NCBI RefSeq assembly: GCF_022531965.1 | Contig: NZ_CP092831.1 | Coordinates: 4,287,001-4,351,000, forward strand | Source: Paenibacillus peoriae | GTDB taxonomy: Bacteria > Bacillota > Bacilli > Paenibacillales > Paenibacillaceae | DNA length: 64,000 bases | Reading direction: 5' to 3' | Made by a program: the position numbers and the translations under genes | Notes under the pieces: model-generated | Database searches by the model: none | What the model saw: the letters and a program-made list of their open reading frames with translations, nothing else | What the model was told of the DNA's origin: nothing | Shown here: positions 1-7,811 of the stretch, in pieces | Layout: the number at the start of each line of letters is the position of its first letter | Numbering within the stretch: the first letter of the stretch is position 1

Positions 1-688
1 TACGCAAATTTTGACGGGACGGATGATTTACTCTTCCTGCATATCCAACGTTTTCACGGCATAATTGACACTTGGGATAAACAGGCGGCGGCAAAAGCTT
101 CGCCATCGCAATTTCCTTGGGACTTTTTTCTGGCTTGGACAAATTAATCGTAATTTCCATATCTCCGTAAGATGTCGACTGATTCCAGTACACATTGCTG
201 GCAACCCGATCCATTCGGATGTAGTTCGAATCGATAGATAATTGATAAAAAGCATCAGTCGCCGCCTCTATGCCACGTTCAGCCTCCGTTTGATGAAAGT
301 CACGGATGACTTCAGATGGTCTCGCCATCAGTAGTCCCATAATTTTGGAATCCAGCAAATCACGATACGTATCTGTGTTTTCGGGGATAAGGCCTATGGC
401 AAAACCATAATCTATCAATACATTAAGCACAGGCTGGAGGGCTTCAGGGGCCATAATGCCCCCTACATCCCTACCTGAATAAGGCTCGGAAAAACCAAAC
501 TGATCCAATAACAAATTACGGCTGTAATCTGTGTCTTGCGGACCGACCAAGCCCTTATTTTGTGCGAATGCAACCAGTTGCTCCACCGCATATAGAGCCG
601 ACTGCTGTACAGTTTCGTCGATGTCATGGGCCAGATGCCGGGAATGTTCCCGGCCTTGGCCTTTATCTGCAGATTGGCGCTCGCTCAT
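1..688 (-). CDS. galT: UDP-glucose--hexose-1-phosphate uridylyltransferase, N-terminal part (cut by window edge)
   Basis: The Leloir-pathway enzyme exchanges UMP between UDP-glucose and galactose 1-phosphate in the cytoplasm. About 229 N-terminal residues are visible; the rest, including the catalytic HPH region, lies beyond position 1. The visible end contains YPKCQLCRENVGYAGR followed by NHPSRQNLR, which is characteristic of the Bacillus-type GalT family (about 500 residues). The start is the ATG at 688-686, preceded by GGGAG with about 10 bases of spacing. It is the third gene of a galK-galE-galT operon and begins 17 bases after galE ends. The identification rests on this motif and on context; I am quite sure of it. 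Confidence 0.9.
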   Translation of the reverse strand, partial: MSERQSADKGQGREHSRHLAHDIDETVQQSALYAVEQLVAFAQNKGLVGPQDTDYSRNLLLDQFGFSEPYSGRDVGGIMAPEALQPVLNVLIDYGFAIGLIPENTDTYRDLLDSKIMGLLMARPSEVIRDFHQTEAERGIEAATDAFYQLSIDSNYIRMDRVASNVYWNQSTSYGDMEITINLSKPEKSPKEIAMAKLLPPPVYPKCQLCRENVGYAGRVNHPSRQNLR

Positions 689-705
689 ATGTCATCGTCT
701 CCCGT

Positions 706-1695
706 CTATTCGTCGCCGTAGCCGTGAGGGTGCGACTGATGCCATCCCCATGCTCCGCTAATAATATCCTCCAGTTGGGTACGCGCTGGACTCCAGCCCA
801 ACACCGAACGAGCCTTGTCAGAAGATGCAACCAATATCGCTGGATCGCCTGCGCGGCGAGGTTCTGTCACAACTGGAATCTCGAGCCCGGTGACCTTGCG
901 TGCTGTCTCAATTACTTCTTTCACAGAGAAGCCCTGTCCGTTGCCCAGATTGAACACGTTGCTGTCATTGCCTTCGCGCAAATAATTTACTGCACGCACA
1001 TGAGCATCCGCCAGATCACTTACGTGAATGTAATCCCGAACACATGTGCCGTCAGGTGTCGCATAGTCCTCACCAAACACAGCGATGTGTGGACGCTGTT
1101 TCAAGGCTGTCTGGAGCACCAATGGGATCAGATGACTTTCTGGTCGGTGATCTTCGCCGATCTTGCCGCTCTCATGCGCACCAGCCGCATTAAAATACCG
1201 TAAAGACACATATTTGATGCCTAAAACTTTATCAAACCACGACATCATGCGCTCCATCATCAGCTTTGTTTCACCATACACGTTGGTTGGCTCTGTACGG
1301 TCACCCTCTTCAATCGGCACCTTTTCCGGTTCGCCGTAGGTAGCCGCAGTAGAGGAAAATACAATTCGGCGCACTCCGGCATCTTTCATCGCCTCCAACA
1401 AGCTCAGCGTGCCAAATACATTGTTGTCGTAATATTTACCAGGATTTTGCATACTTTCTCCAACCAGCGAGTTGGCTGCAAAATGGATAACTGCATCGAT
1501 ACTATTTTCAGAGAACAGTTTGGACAGTAATTCTTTATCCCTCAAATCCCCTTCATACAACTTGCCCCCAAGCAACGCTGCTTTGTGCCCTGTTTGCAAA
1601 TTATCCAGCACCACAACTTCTTCTCCCAGATTCAACAATTCTGCTACGGTATGTGAACCGATATATCCAGCTCCACCTGTTACTAAAATGGCCAT
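706..1695 (-). CDS. galE: UDP-glucose 4-epimerase
   Basis: It interconverts UDP-galactose and UDP-glucose with a tightly bound NAD, completing the Leloir pathway. The 329-residue product has the usual family length. An N-terminal Rossmann motif GGAGYIGSH is at residues 7-15, the catalytic YGETK (Tyr-x3-Lys) lies near residue 140, and SSTAATYG comes just before it. The ATG at 1695-1693 follows GGAGG, which lies inside the last codons of galK. The two genes are one base apart, so they are likely translationally coupled. It is the middle gene of galK-galE-galT. Confidence 0.96.
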   Translation of the reverse strand: MAILVTGGAGYIGSHTVAELLNLGEEVVVLDNLQTGHKAALLGGKLYEGDLRDKELLSKLFSENSIDAVIHFAANSLVGESMQNPGKYYDNNVFGTLSLLEAMKDAGVRRIVFSSTAATYGEPEKVPIEEGDRTEPTNVYGETKLMMERMMSWFDKVLGIKYVSLRYFNAAGAHESGKIGEDHRPESHLIPLVLQTALKQRPHIAVFGEDYATPDGTCVRDYIHVSDLADAHVRAVNYLREGNDSNVFNLGNGQGFSVKEVIETARKVTGLEIPVVTEPRRAGDPAILVASSDKARSVLGWSPARTQLEDIISGAWGWHQSHPHGYGDE

Positions 1696-1696
1696 G

Positions 1697-2875
1697 TTAT
1701 TCGTCCTCCTTCAGTTCTTTAACTCCGTCTCCTGCCTTGCATACATAAAAGCTGGCTTCCAGCCCTGTGCGGGTCTGATAAGCTTCGCCGACTTCCTTCA
1801 CAAAACGTTCAACATCGTCCTCATGAACCAACGAAACCGTACACCCTCCAAATCCAGCTCCCGTCATACGAGCACCCAACGTGCCAGGAATGCGTCGGGC
1901 TTCTTCAACCATGACGTCCAGCTCCGTGCAGCTGACCTCATACAAATCGCGTAATGAATCATGAGAAGCATTCATTAACTGACCAAAAGCTGCAAGTTCA
2001 TTCGCCGCGAGAGCATCGACAGAGGCCAATACACGAGCGTTTTCCTCCACCACATGCTGTGCCCGCCGACGCACTGTTTCGTCCGTGATGTGGTGCTGAA
2101 GCTCTCCGAAACGCGTCTCATCCAGCTGAGCGAGGTATTCCAGTGACGGCTCCTGCTGCTGCAAAATGGACAGTGCTTCGGCACATTGGCTACGACGCTC
2201 GTTATAGGCCGAGTCCACCAAACCGCGACGCTTATTTGTATTGCCGATCACCAACTTATAATCTCCCGTACGGAATGGAACTTTGCGGTAATCCAACGTA
2301 TCGCACATCAGTAGAATGGCATGATCAGCTGCTCCGTTCGCTACAGCGAACTGGTCCATAATGCCGCAATTGACACCAACGTAATTGTTTTCTGCTCGCT
2401 GGGACAACAAAGCGATTTCGACCGTATCTGTTTTCTGTTTTTCAATAGTGAGGAACGCGTATCCTGTAACAACCTCAATGGAGGCTGAAGAGGATAATCC
2501 AGCACCGTTCGGTATTTCTCCGTGATAGAGCAGATCATATCCCTTAGACGGATAAACTCCCTTATCAGCTAGCTCTACCAACACGCCCACCGGATAGTCC
2601 ACCCACTCATCCGTTTTGTTTTTACCTATTTCTCCGCGGGAGATAGATACTTCATACGACAGGTTTGTCGAAGCAAAATGAATCTCATCATCATTACGCG
2701 CACGAAGGATCAGCGTCGTTCCAAATTCCAGCGCAGCCGGGAGTACATAACCACCATTATAGTCGATATGCTCTCCAATCAGATTGACACGTCCAGGTGC
2801 ATGAAATATCCGCAGTTCATTGCTGCTTTCACCATATTTTTTAATAAAATGTTTCTTTAATTCAGTAGAGTTCAT
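1697..2875 (-). CDS. galK: galactokinase
   Basis: It phosphorylates galactose to galactose 1-phosphate with ATP, the entry step of the Leloir pathway. The GHMP-kinase signature GRVNLIGEHIDYNGG is near residue 30, the phosphate-binding GAGLSSSAS near residue 127, and a C-terminal GARMTGAGFGG motif is present. A GTG four codons upstream (2887) would open the frame, but that GTG is part of the GAGGTGG ribosome binding site. The ATG at 2875 is therefore the better start, giving 392 residues. It is the first gene of the operon, served by the promoter at 2961-2989 that overlaps the divergent promoter of the AraC-type regulator. Confidence 0.96.
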   Translation of the reverse strand: MNSTELKKHFIKKYGESSNELRIFHAPGRVNLIGEHIDYNGGYVLPAALEFGTTLILRARNDDEIHFASTNLSYEVSISRGEIGKNKTDEWVDYPVGVLVELADKGVYPSKGYDLLYHGEIPNGAGLSSSASIEVVTGYAFLTIEKQKTDTVEIALLSQRAENNYVGVNCGIMDQFAVANGAADHAILLMCDTLDYRKVPFRTGDYKLVIGNTNKRRGLVDSAYNERRSQCAEALSILQQQEPSLEYLAQLDETRFGELQHHITDETVRRRAQHVVEENARVLASVDALAANELAAFGQLMNASHDSLRDLYEVSCTELDVMVEEARRIPGTLGARMTGAGFGGCTVSLVHEDDVERFVKEVGEAYQTRTGLEASFYVCKAGDGVKELKEDE

Positions 2876-2910
2876 ATCCGCATCCACCTCGTATACCGTT
2901 AGTAAAGGCC

Positions 2911-2941
2911 ACCTGATTTCCCTGTAACATCTTAATCAGGT
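2911..2941. repeat. inverted repeat in the galK leader
   Basis: Perfect 8-bp arms ACCTGATT and AATCAGGT are separated by 15 bases. They lie between the galK promoter and the galK ribosome binding site. The repeat could be an operator or a leader hairpin. No T-run follows, so it is not a plain terminator. Its function is unknown. Confidence 0.4.
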
Positions 2942-2968
2942 TGACATCTCTTATGATTTCAGTATAAA
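2941..2968 (+). promoter_or_regulatory. predicted sigma-A promoter toward the AraC-family gene
   Basis: A perfect -35 TTGACA and a -10 TATAAA are separated by 16 bases, about 125 bases before the TTG start of the regulator. It overlaps the galK promoter face to face. Confidence 0.5.
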
Positions 2969-2989
2969 TGAAAGCGTCACACAATGTAA
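2961..2989 (-). promoter_or_regulatory. predicted sigma-A promoter of galK-galE-galT
   Basis: Read on the minus strand there is a -35 TTACAT, a 17-base spacer and a -10 TATACT. The spacer contains ATGAAAGCG read on the plus strand (2968-2976), which resembles the left half of a CcpA cre site. The -10 overlaps that of the opposing promoter at 2941-2968, so the two cannot be occupied together. Confidence 0.5.
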
Positions 2990-3094
2990 TGCATCCATGT
3001 GTTTAAGCTATGGATAAATGTGACTTGGATATGTACAATGTAAGTATACCGCATACGCTAAACTATTCACAAATGCAGGAAGGATGACCCTATT

Positions 3095-3961
3095 TTGCAA
3101 GCGCATTCATATAGTTATGCTGTCGCCTCTAATCCAGTGTTTTATGAAAATAGCCCACTGCATGTGCTTTTTGCAGGAGAGAGCCAAACCAAATCCGGTC
3201 ATGCCGTAGGGCCGAAAATCTATGATTACTATCTGCTTCACTTTGTAGAATCGGGCAAAGGCATCTTCCGAACGGAACAGCACACATATCAGCTTGAAGA
3301 AAACGATTTTTTCCTTATCCATCCTGGTCAGCTGGTGAGCTATACCTCTGATGAAGAGGAACCTTGGCGTTATCGTTGGTCTGCGTTTACCGGACACCAT
3401 ACTGAGCAGGTGGTGCATGGGGCAGGGTTGCGTGTTCACCAGCCTGTCTTCCATGCTTCCGGTCAAAGTCCCATCCCCGGTTATTTGAAACAAATGCAAT
3501 TGGCCTTTTATAGCAGAAAATCTAGTTCTCATTTATCAGCCTTGGGCTATTTGTATCTGATTATGGGGGAAGCAGGCAATTACCTGAGCGACTGGACTGA
3601 TCCGTCCGGGGCGGATTCGCAAATTCAACGTACAGTCAAGCAGATGGTGCAATATATGTCCACTCAGTACGCACATCCCGTTTCCATTGAGCAAATGTCT
3701 GAAGGACTTGGTTATAACCGTGCGTATTTGTCCCGGATATTCAAAAAGGAAACGGGCATCTCCCCCGTCACCTATCTGCTTAAGCTAAGAATTGACAAAT
3801 CACGTCAACTGCTGCGTGAGCGTCCTGAACTATCGGTAGAGCAAGTGGCCGCTTCGGTCGGACTAACTGATGCCTTATATTTCTCACGTCAATTCAAGCG
3901 CTTCTGTGGTCAGTCTCCAACCGAGTACCGAAGCAAGGTTAAGCAGTATCCACAGTCGTAA
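3095..3961 (+). CDS. AraC-family transcriptional regulator
   Basis: It is a predicted cytoplasmic DNA-binding regulator of 288 residues. The first ~160 residues look like a cupin-type AraC sugar-binding domain, with a GKGIFRTEQHTYQLEENDFFLIHPG-like beta-barrel segment near residues 54-78. The last ~100 residues carry two helix-turn-helix units; the first includes MSEGLGYNRAYLSRIFKKE and the second ends with the AraC signature ALYFSRQFKRFCGQSPTEYR. The start is TTG, preceded by AGGAAGG with about 10 bases spacing. Being divergent from galK-galE-galT, it probably controls that operon in response to galactose or a related sugar; this is inference from context. Confidence 0.88.
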   Translation: MQAHSYSYAVASNPVFYENSPLHVLFAGESQTKSGHAVGPKIYDYYLLHFVESGKGIFRTEQHTYQLEENDFFLIHPGQLVSYTSDEEEPWRYRWSAFTGHHTEQVVHGAGLRVHQPVFHASGQSPIPGYLKQMQLAFYSRKSSSHLSALGYLYLIMGEAGNYLSDWTDPSGADSQIQRTVKQMVQYMSTQYAHPVSIEQMSEGLGYNRAYLSRIFKKETGISPVTYLLKLRIDKSRQLLRERPELSVEQVAASVGLTDALYFSRQFKRFCGQSPTEYRSKVKQYPQS

Positions 3962-3971
3962 AACAGACTTA

Positions 3972-4006
3972 AACAGCCCGCATCCTTCAAACGGATACGG
4001 GCTGTT
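3972..4006. terminator. bidirectional intrinsic terminator
   Basis: A hairpin AACAGCCCG...CGGGCTGTT with one internal mismatch lies between the convergent AraC-type gene and the aldo/keto reductase. T-rich sequence follows on both strands. Confidence 0.75.
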
Positions 4007-4087
4007 AATTTATATTGTATGAGAGAGCACGAAATTAGGCCGATGACTACAAATTAACTTTCGCCATTAGGCTGTGCCGCCGTCCTG

Positions 4088-5086
4088 TCAGTTCCCGGCA
4101 TTCAGAATCGAATCAATCCGATCCAGTTCCTCCTGAGAAAAGTCCAGATTGGATAAGGTAGCAACATTTTCTTCAATTTGGCTTACACGGCTTGCCCCAA
4201 TCAAGACAGAGGTCAGACGTTCGCCGCGCAGAGCCCAGGCCAGCGAGAATTGAGCCAAACTTTGTCCGCGTGCAGCAGCCATCTGATTCAGGGCGCGTAC
4301 CTTGCGAAGTGTCTCTGGCGTCACATGGTTCTCATTCAGGAAAACCGATGTACTCGCTGCACGTGAATCCTCAGGAATTCCGTTCAAATATTTATTGGTC
4401 AGCAATCCCTGCGCCAGCGGGCAAAAGGCAATGCTGCCTACCCCGTTTTCGTCCAGTACATCTTGTAATCCATTTTCAATCCAGCGGTCAAGCAAGGAGT
4501 ATTTCGGCTGATGAATCAGAAGCGGTGTTCCCAGTTCCTTCAGAATGCGAGCTGCTTCCGCTGTTTGCTCCGCACTATAATTGGACACACCCACATACAG
4601 CGCTTTGCCAGAACGTACGATATGATCCAGTGCTCCCATCGTTTCTTCCAGCGGCGTATCAGGATCAAATCGGTGAGAGTAGAATATATCGACATAGTCC
4701 AGCCCCATCCGCTTCAGGCTCTGATCCAGACTAGATATCATATACTTGCGAGATCCCCAGTCTCCATAAGGCCCTGCCCACATATTGTAGCCCGCTTTGG
4801 TGGAGATGACCAACTCATCCCGGTACGGTTTCATATCACTGGCTAAAACTTGTCCAAAAAATTCCTCAGCTGATCCCGCAGGAGGGCCATAGTTATTAGC
4901 TAAATCAAAATGCGTAATTCCCAGATCAAAGGAGCGGGTAATCATGCTACGGCCATTCTCCGCGTTGTTAATCCCGCCAAAATTGTGCCACAAGCCCAGC
5001 GAAATAGCGGGCAGTTTTAGACCTGATCTCCCTGTACGGTTATATTTCATACTTTCATAACGATCTTCGCCAGCTAAATAAACCAT
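4088..5086 (-). CDS. aldo/keto reductase, YghZ / L-glyceraldehyde 3-phosphate reductase type
   Basis: It is an NADPH-dependent carbonyl reductase of the AKR14-like YghZ group. The 332-residue product begins MVYLAGEDRYESMKYNRTG and continues SGLKLPAISLGLWHNFG, close to the E. coli YghZ start. The AKR catalytic tetrad is recognisable: Asp and Tyr in DLANNYGPPAGSAEE, Lys in STKAGYNMW, His in FYSHRFDPD. The C-terminal VLIGASRVSQIEENV matches the cofactor-binding end. It is a single gene with no obvious partner. The substrate cannot be told from sequence: E. coli YghZ acts on L-glyceraldehyde 3-phosphate and methylglyoxal. Confidence 0.9.
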   Translation of the reverse strand: MVYLAGEDRYESMKYNRTGRSGLKLPAISLGLWHNFGGINNAENGRSMITRSFDLGITHFDLANNYGPPAGSAEEFFGQVLASDMKPYRDELVISTKAGYNMWAGPYGDWGSRKYMISSLDQSLKRMGLDYVDIFYSHRFDPDTPLEETMGALDHIVRSGKALYVGVSNYSAEQTAEAARILKELGTPLLIHQPKYSLLDRWIENGLQDVLDENGVGSIAFCPLAQGLLTNKYLNGIPEDSRAASTSVFLNENHVTPETLRKVRALNQMAAARGQSLAQFSLAWALRGERLTSVLIGASRVSQIEENVATLSNLDFSQEELDRIDSILNAGN

Positions 5087-5170
5087 GCTATCCCAGCCTC
5101 TCTCGAAACATTGTAATGTCCATCACAACATCATCATAGCGCTTTTATCCAGGCGTTGACAAGAAAACGA

Positions 5171-5911
5171 TTACAAACCTAATTGATGAGCAAGTTTTTC
5201 CATAACTTTACCGATTGGATCAGTGATTAAAAGATCCGCCTTATGATCATACGAGGTCGGATCTGTATTCAACAGCACCGTATGTTTACCACGAAAATAA
5301 GTAATCAAGCCCGCAGCGGGATGTACTGTCAGCGACGTTCCTCCAATTAACAGCAGATCAGCCTGCGAAATAGCCTGAACGGATTGAATAAGGGTATCCT
5401 GATTCAGCTCCTCCTCATATAAAACGACATCCGGTTTGATAATTCCTCCATCTATCGGACATTTGGGTACAACCTCAGAGCTGTTCATCACTTCATCTAG
5501 ACTGTAAAAGCGTCCACATTCCATACAGTGGTTGCGATGCACCGAGCCATGAAGTTCTAGTACATTCACACTACCTGCAGCCTGATGTAAACCGTCAATA
5601 TTTTGGGTCACAACCGCTTTTAGACGGCCTTGTTTTTCCAATGACGCGAGGAAATGATGACAACCGTTCGGCTCCGCATCGGGATGCAGCATTTTGCTGC
5701 GATAGAAGTCGAAGAACACCTCAGGATGCTTCACAAAAAATGAACGGCTCAGCATAACCTCAGGGGAATAAGGCAATTTCTCCTCACTTTGATACAGGCC
5801 TGCTGCCGAACGAAAATCCGGAATACCGCTTTCCGTCGATGTGCCTGCTCCGCCGAAAAAAACAACATTCTGCGATTGCTGTATCCATTCCGCCAACGTA
5901 TTAACTTTCAT
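5171..5911 (-). CDS. NAD-dependent protein deacylase (sirtuin, CobB/SrtN type)
   Basis: It is predicted to remove acyl groups from lysines using NAD. The 246-residue product shows GAGTSTESGIPDFRS at residues 21-35, TQNIDGLHQ at 102-110 and the catalytic His121 in ELHGSVH. Of the four zinc ligands usual in the family, Cys129, Cys132 and Cys151 are present. The fourth position reads CPIDGG, with Asp154 where a cysteine is expected. The ATG overlaps the stop of the upstream HAD gene by four bases (ATGA), so the two are translated together. Confidence 0.92.
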   Translation of the reverse strand: MKVNTLAEWIQQSQNVVFFGGAGTSTESGIPDFRSAAGLYQSEEKLPYSPEVMLSRSFFVKHPEVFFDFYRSKMLHPDAEPNGCHHFLASLEKQGRLKAVVTQNIDGLHQAAGSVNVLELHGSVHRNHCMECGRFYSLDEVMNSSEVVPKCPIDGGIIKPDVVLYEEELNQDTLIQSVQAISQADLLLIGGTSLTVHPAAGLITYFRGKHTVLLNTDPTSYDHKADLLITDPIGKVMEKLAHQLGL

Positions 5912-6678
5912 ACCCTACGCACCTCCAGTTCTTCATATCCACGAACAACCTTATCCGCATCCAGTAAATGACCAGAACGTTCTGCTTCTGGCGCAAATCC
6001 AATAGCGAGCCGCACTCCGGCACGCTTGCCCATCTGCATGTCCCCATTACTGTCTCCGATGACTACCACGTCCGCCGGCGACAATCCTAGTAATGCGCAG
6101 GCTTTTTCAGCCATTTCCGGGTCAGGCTTACCGTATGTAACCCTATCATGTCCGATAATCTCGTCAAAATAAGATGTCAGCCCCATCCACTCCAAATGCT
6201 CCTGTGCAGCCTCGGTACTGTCAGAGGTCACAACTGCCAGCTTCAGCCCGGCATGGCGGCTTTGCTCCAGCAATGTCCGCAATCCTGGAAACACCTTCGC
6301 TGCCCGATGTCGCCGAATATCAGCCATCGCCGTTTTATTAAAGTCGTGGACAAGCCGCACAGCCTCATTCCACGGTACACCAGCAGTATAAAGCTGCCAA
6401 GCCAGTACCCCTGTACTTTCGTCCACCGTCCCCATGGCCAGCGGGCCAGAAGGATCGTAACCGATCACACGCCCCTCCTGATCGTGAACAGTACCTAGAA
6501 CGGTACCTTTTTCCACCGTAAAACCAGCACCCGCCACGGCAAGATGCTGCTCCATCATATCCAGTATAGAACGAGCCCAGGGGCCCCACAACTGAATAAA
6601 ATCCAGCAACGTTCCATCTTTATCCAATAAAATACCACGGCATGGGTACCGCTCCCCCTGCACGATCAGCTCAGACAT
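5908..6678 (-). CDS. HAD-superfamily hydrolase, phosphoglycolate-phosphatase-like
   Basis: It is a cytoplasmic phosphatase of 256 residues. HAD motif I, DKDGTLLDF, is at residues 19-27 (nucleophile Asp19, acid Asp21). Motif II is in VVTSDSTEAA, a lysine follows in YGKPDPEM, and motif IV is VVVIGDSNGDMQMGKRAG. The cap domain between motifs I and II is of the C1 type. A strong AAAGGAGG precedes the ATG at 6678. It forms an overlapping pair with the sirtuin gene downstream. The substrate is unknown; phosphoglycolate or a nucleotide phosphate are family possibilities. Confidence 0.87.
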   Translation of the reverse strand: MSELIVQGERYPCRGILLDKDGTLLDFIQLWGPWARSILDMMEQHLAVAGAGFTVEKGTVLGTVHDQEGRVIGYDPSGPLAMGTVDESTGVLAWQLYTAGVPWNEAVRLVHDFNKTAMADIRRHRAAKVFPGLRTLLEQSRHAGLKLAVVTSDSTEAAQEHLEWMGLTSYFDEIIGHDRVTYGKPDPEMAEKACALLGLSPADVVVIGDSNGDMQMGKRAGVRLAIGFAPEAERSGHLLDADKVVRGYEELEVRRV

Positions 6679-6692
6679 GCAGCATACCTCCT

Positions 6693-7499
6693 TTACTGAT
6701 TCTTAGGAGCCACATCCACACTTTCTTTCATCCAGTCCTGTAAAGCCGTTACCGTCTGATTCCATTGCTCGACAGCACTAATTTTTGCAGGATTATCCCC
6801 TTTTTGGGCACCATAACTGCCGAATTGAGCATGATTACCCCCTTCGACTGTAAAATACAGCGTGTTGGATGGTAAATAAGTTCTACCACTTTGGACATTT
6901 TCCATCTGGACGACTCCATCATCACTTCCCAGTAGAGAAATAACAGGCAGATTTTTATCCTTTAAATTTCCTTTGTTATCCGGGTAGGAGGCAAGGAAAA
7001 ATACACCTTTGACCTGATCAGGATGCGCAGCTGCATATCGGGCCGCCATCACTCCACCTAACGAATGACCTCCAATAACAAACGCTTCTTTCGGATATGC
7101 CTTTAGCACTTCATTCGCTAGATCCGGGGAGATCAATGCAAGGTTCAGTGGCATTTTTGCAATGATCACATGATGACCCTTTTCCGCCAGACGGCGCGCC
7201 AAGGGCGCATAACTTTCGGGCTTCACCAACGCCCCTGGATACAAAATGACTCCAGTTCCGCTTCTTTTTACAGGCTCAAAACCAACCCAATGTTCTTGTT
7301 CATTTACTTTTACAGCATCCGCTACTTCGGCTAATGCAGCAGCCGCAGTCTCGTCAGGCTGATAAGGCGTAAATATCTTCCATGCTCCCCACCCTGCGAT
7401 CAGTGCAATAACAATCAGGACGCCTAACAGAACTTTCCATATTTTCCGAGGACCACGTGTCCCATATGAGTTGTATGATCTTCTTGTTCTTCTTCTCAT
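6693..7499 (-). CDS. membrane-anchored alpha/beta hydrolase
   Basis: It is a 268-residue predicted hydrolase. A highly basic start (MRRRTRRSYNSYGTRG) is followed by one transmembrane helix at about residues 21-41 (VLLGVLIVIALIAGWGAW), leaving the enzyme outside the membrane. The nucleophile elbow GHSLGG, a LLGSDDGVV acid loop and a late GGNHAQFG histidine form the catalytic triad. The open frame extends 44 codons upstream to 7631, but that part is unlike protein, and AAAGGAAC sits just before the ATG at 7499, so I chose that. It resembles the Abhydrolase_5 family; the substrate is unknown. It ends 14 bases before the HAD gene start. Confidence 0.82.
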   Translation of the reverse strand: MRRRTRRSYNSYGTRGPRKIWKVLLGVLIVIALIAGWGAWKIFTPYQPDETAAAALAEVADAVKVNEQEHWVGFEPVKRSGTGVILYPGALVKPESYAPLARRLAEKGHHVIIAKMPLNLALISPDLANEVLKAYPKEAFVIGGHSLGGVMAARYAAAHPDQVKGVFFLASYPDNKGNLKDKNLPVISLLGSDDGVVQMENVQSGRTYLPSNTLYFTVEGGNHAQFGSYGAQKGDNPAKISAVEQWNQTVTALQDWMKESVDVAPKNQ

Positions 7500-7689
7500 T
7501 TTAAAAGTTCCTTTCGCCTTTTGTAACTCGTAATTTGTAATTTGAATATAAAATATGCCGCTGTATTCATCAGCGTAACTAGCCTTGTTAGGGTAACATC
7601 GTTGTACATACAGGGTCAAATCAGCATACATTTCCAGGTATTAGCCCATCTTTGTCCGGTGTTCAAGCATTCGCCACACAATAAGGACA

Positions 7690-7723
7690 TGGTAGCGCTT
7701 ACTATTGTGAAAAAAATCACAAT
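7690..7723. promoter_or_regulatory. cre-like site next to an Fnr/Crp-like palindrome
   Basis: TGGTAGCGCTTACT at 7690-7703 matches the CcpA consensus TGTAAGCGCTTACA at 11 of 14 positions. Directly after it, ATTGTGA-N6-TCACAAT at 7704-7723 is a perfect palindrome containing TGTGA-N6-TCACA, the consensus of Fnr/Crp-family regulators. Both lie in the 312-base intergenic region between the divergent hydrolase and acyltransferase genes, which otherwise holds nothing I can name. Confidence 0.5.
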
Positions 7724-7811
7724 GATAAAGTCCAGAGTATCGTACCTTGTTCCTTGTAAAGAATTATTTTTTAAATAGTTTAGTCGGCAGAAGCCGCTCG
7801 GAGGGAAACAC

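Noticed and set aside
562..1203. 213-codon open frame on the plus strand opposite galE
   Set aside because: It lies wholly within galE, has no ribosome binding site and has an unlikely composition. It is a shadow of galE.
4192..4734. 180-codon open frame opposite the aldo/keto reductase
   Set aside because: It is entirely antisense to a conserved gene with no signals of its own.
7500..7631. N-terminal 44-codon extension of the alpha/beta hydrolase
   Set aside because: The sequence is not protein-like before the basic anchor, and a ribosome binding site stands in front of the later ATG.
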